DNA of 64,000 nt, taken from NCBI GenBank assembly GCA_037447655.1, contig JBBHKE010001800.1:212662-276661 (forward strand). The letters are read 5' to 3'. Shown piece by piece: positions 10,019-21,756 of the stretch (position 1 is its first letter; every line of letters starts with the position of its first letter). The translations under genes were made by a program, and so were the position numbers. The notes beneath the pieces were generated by a model. The model was not told where the DNA came from. It saw only the letters and a program-made list of their open reading frames with translations, and did no database searches. Origin of the DNA: Zygnema cylindricum (lineage: Eukaryota; Streptophyta; Zygnematophyceae; Zygnematales; Zygnemataceae).

Positions 10019-12467
10019 CCAACTAGCTTACCTGACCATTTTTGGCCCCTATGTAATGACCGGACAACGGCGGAGAATACACATCAAAGGAATTCGAAAA
10101 TTTCTCCTTCAGGAAGGTATCAGTTACAATCTTACAGTTCCATATACACCTGAACAAAATGGTGTTTATGAGAGATTAAATAGGACAATGACAAAGAGTG
10201 CTCGGTCCATGCTGCAGATAAAGGGCTAGATTTGAAATTTTGGGCTGAAGCACTTAACTGTGCTGTTTTTATTAAGAATAAAATTGCTTCTAGATCTTTT
10301 AGCACTACACTTTATGAACTTTGGACAGGAGAAAAACCTGATGTTAGTCACTTTAGAATCTTTGGCAACAAGTGTTTTATTTTACATACTTCACAGGACA
10401 CATGGAAAATGGAGGCTTAAGACTTACCTGGGATTTTCATGAGGTATGATGATAATACGAAAGGATATAGAGTTTTTGTATTTGAGAAACAGAAAGTGAT
10501 TGTTTCTAGAAATATCCAGATTAAAGATGAACAGGATTCGGTTGACCTTTTCAAAGTGCCAGATCAACCGGCGAAGGAAAAGCAAGAATATGTCATTTTT
10601 TCACCATACGCAACGAGTTTACTTTCCACCGGCAAGTGGGACACCTCTTCCTTAAGTTCCTCTGGTGCCTTTACAGGATGCTTCACCACAAGCTACACCT
10701 TAGGTGGAAGGAACTATTACAAATTTTGTACCAGATCAAGTTACGGTTCAAACTAAATAGAGAAATCAAAGGTTGCTGACAATCTCAACCTCAAAATTTC
10801 CCGGGGGAAAGAGATCTAGCAGCCGTCTGCAAACAAGCACTCACTTTGTTTATTCTGCATCTACAGAGGAACCTCTAACGATCCAGGAGGCCTTCTCATC
10901 ACCTGAGAGAAATCAGTGGATCGAGGCGGCAAACGATGAAATGAAGTCCACTATGGAGGCACAGATATGGGAGCTGGTGGATCTTCCTCCGGGCACAAAA
11001 GCCATCGGCAACAAATGGGTATTCAAAGTGAAGCTGGACCCGGACAACACCATCGAAAGGTATAAGGATAGACTAGTGGCCAAGGGATATAATTAAAAAG
11101 AAGGTATTGACTTTGAGGAAACCTTCTCCCCAGTTGTTAGATTTCCCAATGTCAAATTTTGCTAAGTCTAGCAGCTATAGAGAATATGGAAATACATCAA
11201 ATGGATGTTAAAACTGCTTTCTTGCATAGAGAGTTAGAAGAAACCATTTATATGAAACAACTTGAAATGTATGTTGAAAAGTGAAAAGAAGAATTAGTGT
11301 GTAAATTGATGAAATCTTTGTATGGGCTAAAACAAGCCATGCGTCAATGGAATCTGAAGTTAGATGAGTTTTTGACTGGGCTTGGTTTTAAGAGAATTAG
11401 CTCAGATCATTCTGTATATGTTCTAAAAGAAGAGGATGGGAAAATTTACATTGCTGTATATGTGGATGATCTATTATTAATAAGTAAGTCAATGGATGAA
11501 ATAAACCGCACTAAAGCGGCTTTAAGGTCTAGGTTGGAGATGAAGGACCTCGGTGAGGCCAAACACATCTTAGGAATACAGGTAGAAAGAGACACAAACA
11601 AGAGGCTTATTATGTTGACTCAGAAAGAAGCAATAGGGAACATGCTGGAAAGATTTGAAATGAGAGATTCAAAAGGATCCGTAACTCTTATGGAATTCAG
11701 GAAGAAATTGGAAAGAATTGATACAGATTCAGGCATAATGGTTGGTGGTAGTCTAGAGACAGGGGAAGAAGAGTTTATGGCTTCAAAGCCATATTGACAG
11801 GTAGTCGGAAGTCTTATATATTTTATGAATTGTACGAGACCCGACATTGCAGCAGCTGTGGGAGTCTTGAGTAGAAGTCTGCACAATCCTAAAAGGGCAG
11901 ATTGGGAAGCACTGAAAAGTGTGTTAAGATATCTTGCAGGAAATCGAAATCTCAAGCTTGTACTCGGAGGAGGAGAGGTGAAAATACAGACGTAGAGCGA
12001 TGCCAGCTATGGGGACATGCCAAGCCGAAAATCTACAACTTATTTTGTACTTAAGATTGGAGATGGAACTTGCTGCTGGAGTAGCAAATTACAAAAGGTT
12101 ACAGCTCAATCCACAATGGAGTCTGAATATATGGCAGCAACTTCGGCCCTCAAGGAGCTCCTATGGGTCAAGTCTATTCTACAGGAACTTGGGCACATGC
12201 AAACAGGTCCTCAGTCTATCTGTTGTGACAACCAGGCAGCCATTGCCATTGCGTATAACCCCACCCATCATTTTAAAAGCAAACACATGGATGTTAAACT
12301 TCACTTTGTCAAAGAAAAAGTATTTGCGAAAGTCATTAAGCTATGTTATTTACCGGATGAAAGGATGGTGGTTGACATTTAACAAAAGCCTTTCCTGCTC
12401 CTAAGTTGCAGTTTTGCAAAGAAGCTGTTGGACTAAGTAAGTCACTGTGTCTTAAGATTTAGGGGAG
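10019..12467 (+). pseudogene. Copia element B: integrase end, RT, RNase H
   Basis: Plus-strand copia pol half. Integrase: YTPEQNGVYERLNRT near 10141-10180 carries the third catalytic acid, followed by FWAEALNCAVFIKN from 10232. RT: NKWVFKVKLDPDNTIERYKD in the frame from 10773, QMDVKTAF near 11200, YVDDLLL near 11460. RNase H: SDASYGD near 12000 and the segment 12017-12382 with KHMDVKLHF. Frameshifts or stops occur near 10230, 10420, 11095, 11280, 11797 and 11994. Gag, protease and the integrase front are absent. The left edge abuts the end of LTR A exactly. A purine tract (TTTAGGGGAG) precedes the 3' LTR. Confidence 0.9.
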
Positions 12468-12821
12468 TGTTGAAATTTGAAATCTTTCGTTCAGGAAATA
12501 GAGTAAACCAAAAAGACTTAGAATATTTCTAAGTAGTAATACTTACCTTTATTAGTGTTACAGTAGAAAAAGTGCATTAGAGTGTTTGGTACCTCTGCAG
12601 GTTTTACGGAGTGGCATCGACACGCGTCACGCAGTAGACATTTGGAATCGCCGGATCAAACGGACGGAATCTGATCGGGATACCTCGGAAATATGTAGTA
12701 CGGAGATTTTTGGAGTCATACGGATATCTTGGAATTATATGGTACGGAACATTTCTATGATCATTAAATGGAAACGTCCGGATATTTCGGAAATGATTTG
12801 TACGATACGATGTATGATCAT

Positions 12822-13918
12822 TGCTGAATTTTTTGTATTTTCTAGGTCTGTATTGGAAAAATAAATTGAGTGTTAAAAAGAGGTGACTAATAGTTCACTT
12901 CTATATTTTAGTTAGAATGTAAAGAGAGAGAAAGAGAGGACCAAAGGCACGCCATGGTTGCCGCATCATTTAGAAGGAGGCAGAATGAATTTAGAAAGTA
13001 TTTTACTAGTTTTAGCAAAATACTGCAGCTGGCCGGATTTGAACCGGGGTCTATAAGCTACTAAATAGACCAACGTCTTATACATTAAGTCACTAACGAA
13101 ACGATACACGTGGAACGTTTCACGCATATTTAACTATTGATTCAATGGACTAATTCACAACAGACTAACGAAAACGCGCATTAATCAATTCATGCATGGA
13201 AGCGAATCGAAGCCGTATAAATACAACTGATCGAACGGCCACCATTACAGCCGCCACCCGCAATAAGCTTTCGGCGGCCTTTGGGGATAGCGTCACGCGG
13301 TGCCACGTGGCGCCACATTATTTGACACCAGAGAAGATGGGAGGAGGAACCATGGCTCCCGATTTGGCACATGTCACCTTGTAGACCATGTTGTATAATG
13401 GCCGTACAATAAGTACATCGCCCATCGTACCTTCTTGTCTATATATTGTTCCTATTGGACTAGGGTTTAGTAGTAGGTAGTCATGAGTAGGCAGACTAAG
13501 ACTTAGTGATATTTCGGTACCTCTCGCTAAGAGAGCTTGTACCTATAAAGGTCATCTTTGACCAACCATAACTTAATGCTCGGGTGAGCAAATTTAGTGA
13601 TTCTTTTTGCAGCGGATTCAGGGGAGTCCAAGCTACACAGGGGTGTAGAAGGTCAGAGTCTTTGCGTGCCAAGGTGGCACATATTTAGTGGGAAAGTCAA
13701 AATAGGGAATATTGTCCAAAACACATATTCAAACTTTGCATTCTGTGGTGGAACTGAGCACACATAAGGTCTTGTCTTCACAGGGGTGAAGTTGTATTTG
13801 GGTTTTAATTGTCAAGGGATCATTCATTTGGGTTTATATCAACTTGGAGTCGGCACTATCTAGATTAACTTCTTTTGGATCTGCGAATTCTGTGGGCAAT
13901 GGAGCCCATAGAATTTCA
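12822..13918 (+). mobile_element. Solo LTR C nested in LTR B, 5-bp TSD
   Basis: 1097 bp starting TGCTGAATTTTTTG and ending GAATTTCA, flanked by a perfect ATCAT duplication (12817-12821 and 13919-13923). It is related to LTR A in overall plan: antisense tRNA-like block, a conserved GCCACGTGGC region, a TATA-like CTATATATTG near 13440, a CTAAGAGAGCTTGTAC block, and a terminal hairpin at 13886-13915. It is the youngest layer of the nest. Confidence 0.75.
13031..13097 (-). other. tRNA-like module in solo LTR C
   Basis: Read on the minus strand it ends CCCCGGTTCAAATCCGGCC, a good T-arm (CCGG stem around TTCAAAT) and B box. The 5' side GTTAGTGACTTAATGTATAAG is D-arm like. It lies antisense to the element, as in LTR A. 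Confidence 0.5.
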
Positions 13919-14043
13919 ATCATTGATTTCGAGAGGCGTCAACGGACGCGATTCACCTGGGACCACAAACATGATTCACATGGGATGACATATTAATTCC
14001 GGAACGTTCACCCAAAAACCATTCTCCCCACGAAAAACCCACA

Positions 14044-14729
14044 TTAGCCGGGGATCCGCCGGATCAAATTGCTGCATGTGGGCAAAGGTCGAGCCTCGGT
14101 CCTCAAGCGAGATAAAAGCCACGTTGGATGTGCGGTGACATAGGGGGGGATGTTGAGAATTCGTGGGAAGGGATTTGTGTCCCTATTTGGGCGACGCGGT
14201 TCACCATACCGCCAATGTTCTGGCCATTCAGCAACCGAAATATAATGTTCGGCCCGATATACAAAATTGTCCATTTCCTCCTCCCTCGTGGGAGGAGGAA
14301 AACACCAATCCGAATGATAAAGCGGGTATGGAGGTAGAGGATGCGAAGGAGCCATTACAATGACTCTCTCCCTATTCGGCATGGGAGGTAACCCGAACAC
14401 ATCGTCGTCGTCATCAAATTCCTCCTCACGTTGCTTCTCCTCGCTATCGGGAGTTTGCTCGTCCTCGGTGGTGGGATCATCCTCGTTCTTCCACATCGAA
14501 ATGTTCGTGGGTTGTAAAATTTTGGGAATGGGCTTGTTTTCCGGCATTTCTTCGCATCCTCGATGCTCTCGTTGCTACCCGAAGATGAGGGGACATGTAG
14601 GTCGTTTCTCTTTTCAATCACTTTCCACTTACCCTTTGCTATATCCATTATTTTAGCTATCCTTCTCCGTGCCTCACATCCTCCACCCTCTATGACCGTC
14701 ACCTCCTCCCCCACTCCTTCCACCTCCAC
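14044..14729 (-). pseudogene. Transposon-derived ORF fragment, acidic
   Basis: Two overlapping minus frames (14729-14355 and 14547-14044) look like one protein split by a frameshift. It has a basic helix (IAKIMDIAKGKWKVIEKR), then an acidic stretch (EEEFDDDDD), then a proline- and tryptophan-rich tail. The DNA just upstream on the minus strand (14740-14810) matches 21060-21130 inside the pogo-type element, so this may be another fragment of that family. I recognise no catalytic domain. The E-type LTR start at 14811 cuts it. Confidence 0.35.
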
Positions 14730-14810
14730 GGTCTCACAAAAACCTATGAAGTTTTTTTTAATTATCCTCCTTTTTCTACCTAATCTTCCTCTTGCCTCAC
14801 TTCCCCCACC

Positions 14811-16250
14811 TGTTGAAATATGTGTATTTTTTAGGACTATATTGTGTAGATAATAATGTTTTTCCTAGGATATTTTTCTAGTGTGAAATAGAAATGAAGC
14901 GGAGGCAGTCTGCCTCTAATTCTTCTCTCTAGCCCCCACACTTGTCGTAGTCACTGAAGGCTAGAGAGGGAATTAGAGTCATGGCTGCCTAAGCTACCTA
15001 GAGAGACAGGTAGTAAAATCTAGGTAGATTTACAAAAAGGGATTTGACGTACCAAAGATTTGATGCAGGCACCTCGCGTCCGTCAAATCACCCGTAGCCA
15101 TAAGCCTTATGCTATAACTTAGGATCAATGCTGAAACATATAGGATTTGATAAGTATTTAAAGACGTACAATTATATAAATCCATTTAACGGCGAAAACA
15201 GACATGTAACATATGTTGTTTTTGAAAAGTTAGTTTCGTGCGAACACATCGTTTCGTGCGTACGCGATGTTTCGTGCGTACGCATTTACGGGATATATTG
15301 TGGAGGTTCGAAAGGATTTATGGATTGGGGAATTAAATGTACACGTAAAATTAATGGAGTAGTTGAGTGGCGCGAAATGTGAGAGGAAATGGACGGCGGA
15401 TCGTGAAGCAATCCGACGTGTGATAATCGACGAAGATAAAATGGTACGTCGCACGTACGAAACATAATGCGACAGATGAAATTTATTACATGGGACGCCG
15501 CCGGTACGGAGCGTCGTATTTGACAGATGTACTTTAAGTTGTCGCTTATTGCGACATGCATTTATCGAAAATGACGTGTACCTTAAATGCGACAAGGCGC
15601 ATTTATGACGAAGTACGTGATTTCGGTACGGACAGGAATTGGATCGTACGAATTGATTTCGGCAAGTTGTTCGAGGTACAAGTGGAGGGCGGACGACGTG
15701 CGCCGATATTTCCAAGGGATCATATTGTTTGATGACGTGTTAATTAGGTGGACCGTACATATACGATGTCGGTTCACTACGTGGATTTATCTACGAGTGA
15801 CTAAGCGAGTTGTCGCTTATGACGCGTATTTTGCGGACGCGTCGGTATAAATATTTGATACAACATTATTTTGTCTTATGTGTATTATTAATTTAGTATT
15901 GATTATGACATTTTTATTTAAGTGATCAATTAGGGTTTTCGATAGTTTAATTTGTGTGTGTACGATATTGTACTTGTAGACAAGTGTACGCTTACGATTG
16001 TTTGACTTTCAGGTGTACGCTTAAGATTAATTTATTCTTAGTGATGGTCTATTATGGTTAAATAGGACTTAATGACAGTTAAATAGGATTTAGTGACAGT
16101 AACGTAATTTATGACACTTAGTGATTATTTGACAGCTCACAAGTGTATATATAGGAATGAGCTTTGTTAGGAATGAATCATCAATGCTGGTTAGTAAAGT
16201 GGGGACCGAAGATGTAGTATTTTAGGGTTGTCGATTAGGTCATGCACTTT
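14811..16250 (+). repeat. Diverged LTR-like region E
   Basis: It begins TGTTGAAATATGTG, like the other LTR starts. It shares with LTR A the block GTCACTGAAGG...CATGGCTGCCT. A weak tRNA-like block follows near 15060-15125, and a TATA-like GTATATATAGG at 16144. The end is not defined. There is no coding sequence. Confidence 0.45.
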
Positions 16251-17160
16251 GAATGATATAATGATTATTTGATTATACTTTGATTATACTCTTGTTTATG
16301 TGTGATGCATTTGTTTTTATTATTTATTTATGTTATTTTATATATGTTTTGCATTGTTAATGCATTTGTCCTAGGGTTTGTTTATGTCGATTATTCCATC
16401 AAACCTTAGATGATGTCATAGGGTTTATTTATGTTGATTATTCCATGAAACCCTAAATGTTGTTTGTTGCGTCTGTGTACGCATATGGAGGATGCATTTC
16501 ATATGATTGTTCGTCGACCTATTTTTGCTTAGCTTCTTGCATGATAGTTTGGGTCGCTTCTGCGGTCTATTTTAGACCAAAGAACAACAACATAGACACA
16601 ATTAAAATGTACGTACGGCGTACGGTACTTCACTAAATGAATACCGCGCATTTGTTTTGACAACGAAACAAATACCGCACATTGATTTTCGACGGCTGGA
16701 TTTAAAAACCAATCTTGATCGAACTGCCACGATAGATGCCGAGATCGCGGAATGGGCGTTTTGGCGATTTTCAGTCATTGCCACGTCAAATGACACGTGG
16801 CACAATCACATTGGATTGCGGCAACTCCGGAGATTACGGGAACAAATCCGGATATGGCATGTGTCAACTTTTTGGCCATGTCGTACGATGGCCGTGCAGA
16901 AAGTACACCGACACCTGTACTTTTCTATACAACACAATATTGTGATTGGTTCCTGTTGTTTTGAAAAGTTTGTTTCGTGCGTACGCGAAAGTTCGTACGC
17001 TATGAAATTTAATGTGGAGGTTCGAATGGATTCATGGAGTGGGGGAGCAAACGAACGAATATAATTTAAGTGATGTAAAAGACTCATTGAGTGGCGTGTA
17101 CAAGCATTGACAAATGGACGGCGGATCGCGAAGCGATCCGATGTGTAATAAACGAAATGT
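15215..17160 (+). repeat. Diverged direct repeats (15215-15430 and 16950-17160)
   Basis: Both contain TTTTGAAAAGTT, GTTTCGTGCGTACGCG, GTGGAGGTTCGAA, and AATGGACGGCGGATCG in the same order. They lie about 1.7 kb apart, which suggests duplicated LTR segments in the D/E region. Confidence 0.55.
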
Positions 17161-18364
17161 TGAAACAGGCACCGCCGGTACGGCGCAGTTGCGACGCAAA
17201 CAGGACAACGCAACTGCTGTTATTTTGGATGAATATGCGCCGCCTGTACAGAGCAGCTGCGACGCAGACGAGTCAACGCAGCTGCGGTTACCTTGATATG
17301 ATCCGTACAGACAAAGCAGCTGACGCAGCTGCGGATAATGTAACTAGTATAGTTTTCGAGTAATGATATTTGTTTAGTGATTACTTAGTGGTAGCTTGGT
17401 TTTTGACGTACGAAGATTGTGGAGATGTTGGTGTAAATATTATGTACAACATAGGTTTGTCTTTTTGCTAATTAGTTATTAGTGTAGATTTGTTTAGTCT
17501 GACATACCTCGAACTATTCAGGTATACTTACAATAGTTTTAGGTAGATGGTAGATACCGTACGGCTGGTATGCCTCTGTACATTCAGTAGTGAACTCTCT
17601 GAGTATAACTTGTAGGACTTAGAATATTTTGAGGATCGCATTAAAGTTTATCAAAGCAATGGCAGACTGTTTTCTGGATCTTTGACCTGTTGGTGTGATC
17701 ACTCTGTTTGGTGCTTTCATGTTAAACTTTGTGGAGTTATTCTATGATATAGAATATATATGTGTGTGAAGTTTCATTGTATTCCAATATCTCTCTAAGA
17801 TTCTGTGAAGAGTCTAAGTGGTTAGTTTGTGAAGCTTTCAGCTATTTTTGGGAAACTCTGGAGCTTATATCTTCTAGATTCCTTGGTGGATTTGGCTTTA
17901 ACTTTTGGAGATTACAGTGTATATGGTATAATGCACATTGATGGAGTTTGACGTGATTTTGTTTATTGTGGAGTAATCTGGCCGCCCAAACACAACCGCT
18001 TTTGAGGTAGATGGGCGTTGCGAGTAATCCATGGTCAAAAGTTGGACAACGGGCCGCACGCCGCAGAAGAGTCGAAAGAGGTGTTGTTCTTTTATTGACT
18101 CACAAGAGTCCATGCTGCATAGGGAGTGTAGCTGGTCAGCCCTTCGCTGGCTTAATCTCTAAGGGAAATAAATGGGTGAATGGTCCAAAACTCATATTCT
18201 AGCTTTCATTTTGGATGAACTGAAAGACACCGAAGTCTTGCCACAGGTGAAGTTATTAGAGTTTCGATTGTTAAAGGGTCAATCATTTAGATTTTATAAG
18301 CTTCTTGGAGTCCCACTATCTAGATAAGCTGACCAAATGCTAGGAAGGACCCCATTAAGTTTCA
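16600..18364 (+). repeat. 5' LTR region of copia element D
   Basis: The right end is defined by AAGTTTCA at 18364 followed directly by the primer site. The stretch 16700-16950 matches the pre-promoter part of LTR C (GACACGTGGCAC, GGCATGTGTCA, CGATGGCCGTGCAGAAAGTAC). The left end is unclear and the segment includes one of the direct repeats, so the true LTR may start earlier or carry an insertion. Confidence 0.45.
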
Positions 18365-18380
18365 GGTTATGGGCCCACCA
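18365..18380 (+). promoter_or_regulatory. Primer binding site of copia D, half-tRNA type
   Basis: GGTTATGGGCCCACCA starts immediately after the LTR terminus TTTCA. It is the exact complement of TGGTGGGCCCATAACC, the anticodon stem-loop of plant initiator tRNA-Met from memory. This points to priming by a tRNA 5' half instead of an intact tRNA. Confidence 0.7.
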
Positions 18381-18383
18381 TCT

Positions 18384-18975
18384 AGGGTGCCTATATTTGA
18401 TGGAACATACTTCAATTATTGGGGATTATTGATGGAGGGATTGCTTTTCGAAAAGCACTTATAGGGAATTGTTTCGGGACAAGTGAGGTGTCCACCACCG
18501 GGCTTCGATGGAGCTCACTATGGAGATTCATATGGCGCTTCTTAGAAAACCAACCAGAGTTTAGATGCAACGGAAGGTGAAGGGAAGACAATTGCCATGG
18601 AAGGGGGAATAGGGAAAAAGGGTAGAGGAATACCTATGGTGAGGGGAGCTAGGCTCTCGGCTACGATTTCACCTTTAAAGGGTATAACTAAACCAAAAAC
18701 TGAAAAAAATGATAGTAAAATTTGGGATTATAAAAACACTGTAGCAAAACATCTCATACTTAGAAACGTGTGTAAGTCTATAGCTATCACTCATATAGCC
18801 TTAACAAAATCTTCAAAAATTTGGGAAGCACTAATTAAGACTTATAAGAGTGAAACAATACAGAGGCAGCAATTAGTAAAACAAGAAATAGAGACCAATG
18901 TTTATAAAGGCGAGAGCATTTTAGAGTTTTTCAATGATATTGCTACGTTATATGTTGAGCTTGCTAGGGGAAGAT
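18384..18975 (+). pseudogene. Copia element D gag, 5' part
   Basis: It starts soon after the primer site with VPIFDGTYFNYWGLLMEGLL, the usual N-terminal copia gag segment. After stops, the frame 18597-19034 gives the UBN2-type core (IWDYKNTVAKHLILRNV, KIWEALIKTYKSETIQ). It is cut at 18975/18976 by an A-family LTR in the opposite orientation, so the rest of D is missing from this side of the gap. Confidence 0.75.
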
Positions 18976-19293
18976 TGCAATTCTGTGTCCTCCATTGGAC
19001 CACAGAATACAGGAAGCCTCTAGATAGTATTTAACTAACCCACTTTAAGCCACAACCACTGCTGCCCAAGAAGGCAAACTGACAATTTGACTGCACCCCT
19101 GTGTAGCCTGGACTCCCCTGAGTCGGTAGGAAAAAGAATCACTGAAAAAGGCCAACCAGGCGATAAGTTATAGGGTGGCAAAGATGCCAATTTATACAAA
19201 CTCTCTGAGAGAGAGGACTATCTACCTAAATTTTCCTAAGTCCTAGTTTTTCCTAATTCCCTCTCACAGCTCCTATCTACTGCCTGTACGGAC
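18976..19293 (-). repeat. A-family LTR, terminal fragment
   Basis: It starts (plus) TGCAATTCTGTGTCC with the terminal hairpin and continues through GGCGATAAGTT and TGCCAATTTATACAAAC as in LTR A. It ends abruptly where the adapter sequence begins. Confidence 0.75.
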
Positions 19294-19307
19294 AGATCGG
19301 AAGAGCG
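19294..19307. other. Illumina adapter remnant
   Basis: AGATCGGAAGAGCG is the start of the standard Illumina TruSeq adapter, placed directly before the N run. It is an assembly artefact, not genomic sequence. Confidence 0.9.
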
Positions 19308-19317
19308 NNNNNNNNNN
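19308..19317. other. Assembly gap of 10 N
   Basis: Ten unknown bases. The true gap size and the correctness of the join are not known. Element D and the pogo-type gene both run toward it. Confidence 0.95.
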
Positions 19318-21756
19318 GGAAGAGAGAGGGAGGGAGCGAATTATAGAAAGGGGGATAGAGAGCCTCGGACATATTGCGCCCGCCACAATTGTTTACAAAA
19401 AAAACCTTCTCTCGCCCATCGCGATCTCCTTGGTATGACCTCGGCTCTGCGATCCATTGCGGGAAGACCGTCTTGTCGTTCCAACCTTTAGGACTGGTAC
19501 GATAACAAACTCCTACAAAAGAGAGGGAGGGAGGGAGTTATATGAGGGGGAGAAGGAGATGGCATAGGGAGAATAAGAGAGTGCGATGGTGAGGGAAAAG
19601 GAGAGGGAAAGAGGCGAGAAGTATAGGAGGGAGAGGGAGAGATAGGGGGAAAGATATTAAGCGAGGGAGGGAGAGAGAAGGCGAGAAGGGGATGGGGAAG
19701 TAGAACTACAAACAACACAAAACACAAAAATATTATTTTTGGTGTGGAATACAAGGGAGAATGAGGAAGATAATAGCGTCGATATTTACGAGGATAATTA
19801 CACAAAAGAAAGGAAACACACCTGGTATGTCGTCGGGGATGCCTTTTATCGGGTAACTACGAAGTTTGTTGGCGAAGGTTACCATAGGAGATTCAATTCG
19901 GGCGTTCAATCCGCCCCTGAGTCGAACCATCAAAGTCATCGACTCTACGTTTCCCGCAATGTCCGCGAATTTAACCACCTATTCCCCGCGAAAACCCAAC
20001 AGATTTTTACTATCCATATTTACAATGACGTGGGTCTCATCCATGTTTTTCAACTAAATCCTCGTTGAAGCGACCTGATATCACAAAAATGTATACAAAT
20101 ATAAAAAAAAAACAGCACAAGTAAGTATGATGGTAGGGGCAACGATTTTCATTTACGTATTGAATTTAGAATCCTCGACAAAAACATAAAATTTAATAGA
20201 TGTAGCATATATTACAACACAAAGCAATGAATTGTAGAAAAGTACGAAGCTTACCCGATATAAATCCCCGTTTTAACACTCCCATGTGATACACTACGCT
20301 TTATTCGATGTACACCTCCTTCTCCGGGCTTATTTGTAATTTTCCTTTTTGGGCCTTCGTCACAATATTGTGTTTTTCGCAAAATCGTTGAATCCAACGT
20401 TTAGTCGTTTTCACTTTGATCTCTTTCCCTTTTTTGTCGAGAAATAGTTTTTTATTCTCCTCCTTCATATGTTTAATGATATGAATTGCCATGGTCCCCA
20501 CAATAGTTTGAGACATTTTCATACCTGCCTTCTTGAACCGGTAGAACTCCTCCACCAAGTCCAAGTGCACCGCTGTGACCCACAAAAGTTCCTTCCTCCC
20601 CCTACCCGGCAGTGCCTTTGACACCACCACACTTGTTCTTCAAAATCCCGCAGACAACAAGGTGTGTGTCGTCGCCCGTATGCTTCTCAGTGTCGCAACC
20701 CTACCCATCCACCACCAACTTGCCTTTTGGTATTCTGCAACGAGAGGAAAGGAAAAAAAACACAAGAACATGTCAGTCCTAATTCATATAGGAAAAAGTA
20801 TATATTACAAAGAAAAAGCGGTTCAACGACGACCAGCGGTCATCGCTAAATTTAGCGACGAATGTTGGTCGTCGCTGATTTATGTATCTCGTGCCATTTT
20901 AAGATTCACCGATGATAAAAAGTCGATGCTGGTTCAGGTAACTGATGCCTATAAAATATTCAGCTTTCTCCCTCTTCCTAGCTCTCCTTCTACCTGTGTC
21001 ACTTCTCTCACTCTCCTCTACCGTTGCCTCCCTCCCCACTCCTTCCTCCACCACGGTTTCACAAAACCCTATAATTTTTTTTTTATTATCTTCCTTTTTC
21101 TACCTAATCTCCCCTTAACCTCACTCCCCCCACCCTCCTCGACCGACGCCTCCTTTCCCTTTCGTTCCTCTCCGAATGCGGTCTTCCCCTCCCTCTCCTC
21201 ACTGAAAAAAAATCTCTTCCCTAAAACCCTCGCCTTTTTCCTCCTCGTCGCCCTTATCAAAAATTATTAATTTTCGTTTTATTCTCGTATATTTTTTCTC
21301 TACTGTTTCTTGTGCCTCACTTCCCCCAGCCTCTTCTACCGTCGCCTCCTTCCCCCCCTCTTCTTCACCCAATACCGCCTTCCCACCCTTATCCTCTATT
21401 GGAAATTTTTCTTCCCTACTCACCTCACCTTCTACCGCCTCCTCCCTCCTCAGATCTACCAATTCACCCCTTTCCTCTATTTCACTCACCTCCCTTTCAT
21501 GTCCCCTCCCCTCCAGCGGCACCTAACCGATGGGTAGCAAGGTGGCCGCCTTCCTTTCTCTTGCTATTTCCTCTGCGGTACCCCTTGCTCCTATAACGGT
21601 TTGCGTGGCATCAATTTCCCTCTCTTTTCCCCTTTGTACCTCTTCCTTTTCCATTTTTGGCCGACGTCGTTGATTAGGTCGAGGTAGTGGAGGGTAGAGA
21701 CGGCAATAAGGCAAGACACTACGCTGTCGCCTATATACTTGGCTGCTGCCCTCCAT
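19318..21756 (-). pseudogene. Pogo-type DNA transposon, decayed transposase
   Basis: Minus strand. The N-terminal part (21756-21199) is charged, Glu-rich and broken. The exon ending at 20255 holds a CENP-B-like helix-turn-helix (TTKRWIQRFCEKHNIV at about 20390-20430), then an in-frame TAA after EVYIE, then YHMGVLKRGF. The exon 20074-19822 starts RFNEDLVE, has a 1-base shift in an A run, then MDETHVIVNMDS, an in-frame TAG, and MTLMVRLRGGLNARIE to DDIPG. The exon starting at 19512 continues VCYRTSPKGWND and VFFVNNCGGRN, where the usual catalytic Asp is Asn. The GT-AG junctions fit in phase. The family is pogo/Tigger-like DDE transposases. This copy is dead and runs into the gap. Confidence 0.75.
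20824..20878. repeat. Nested inverted repeat
   Basis: Outer arms CGACGACCA and TGGTCGTCG enclose an inner CGCTAAATTTAGCG palindrome. It is related in sequence to the hairpins at 1820-1903 and 22366-22388. Confidence 0.55.

Larger units (their letters stand above)
12468..13984 (+). repeat. 3' LTR of copia B, interrupted and truncated
   Basis: It starts TGTTGAAATTTGAAATC as solo LTR B does. It runs to 12821, resumes at 13919 (ATCATTGATTTCGAGAGG) after the nested LTR C, and stops matching near 13984. Confidence 0.75.
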
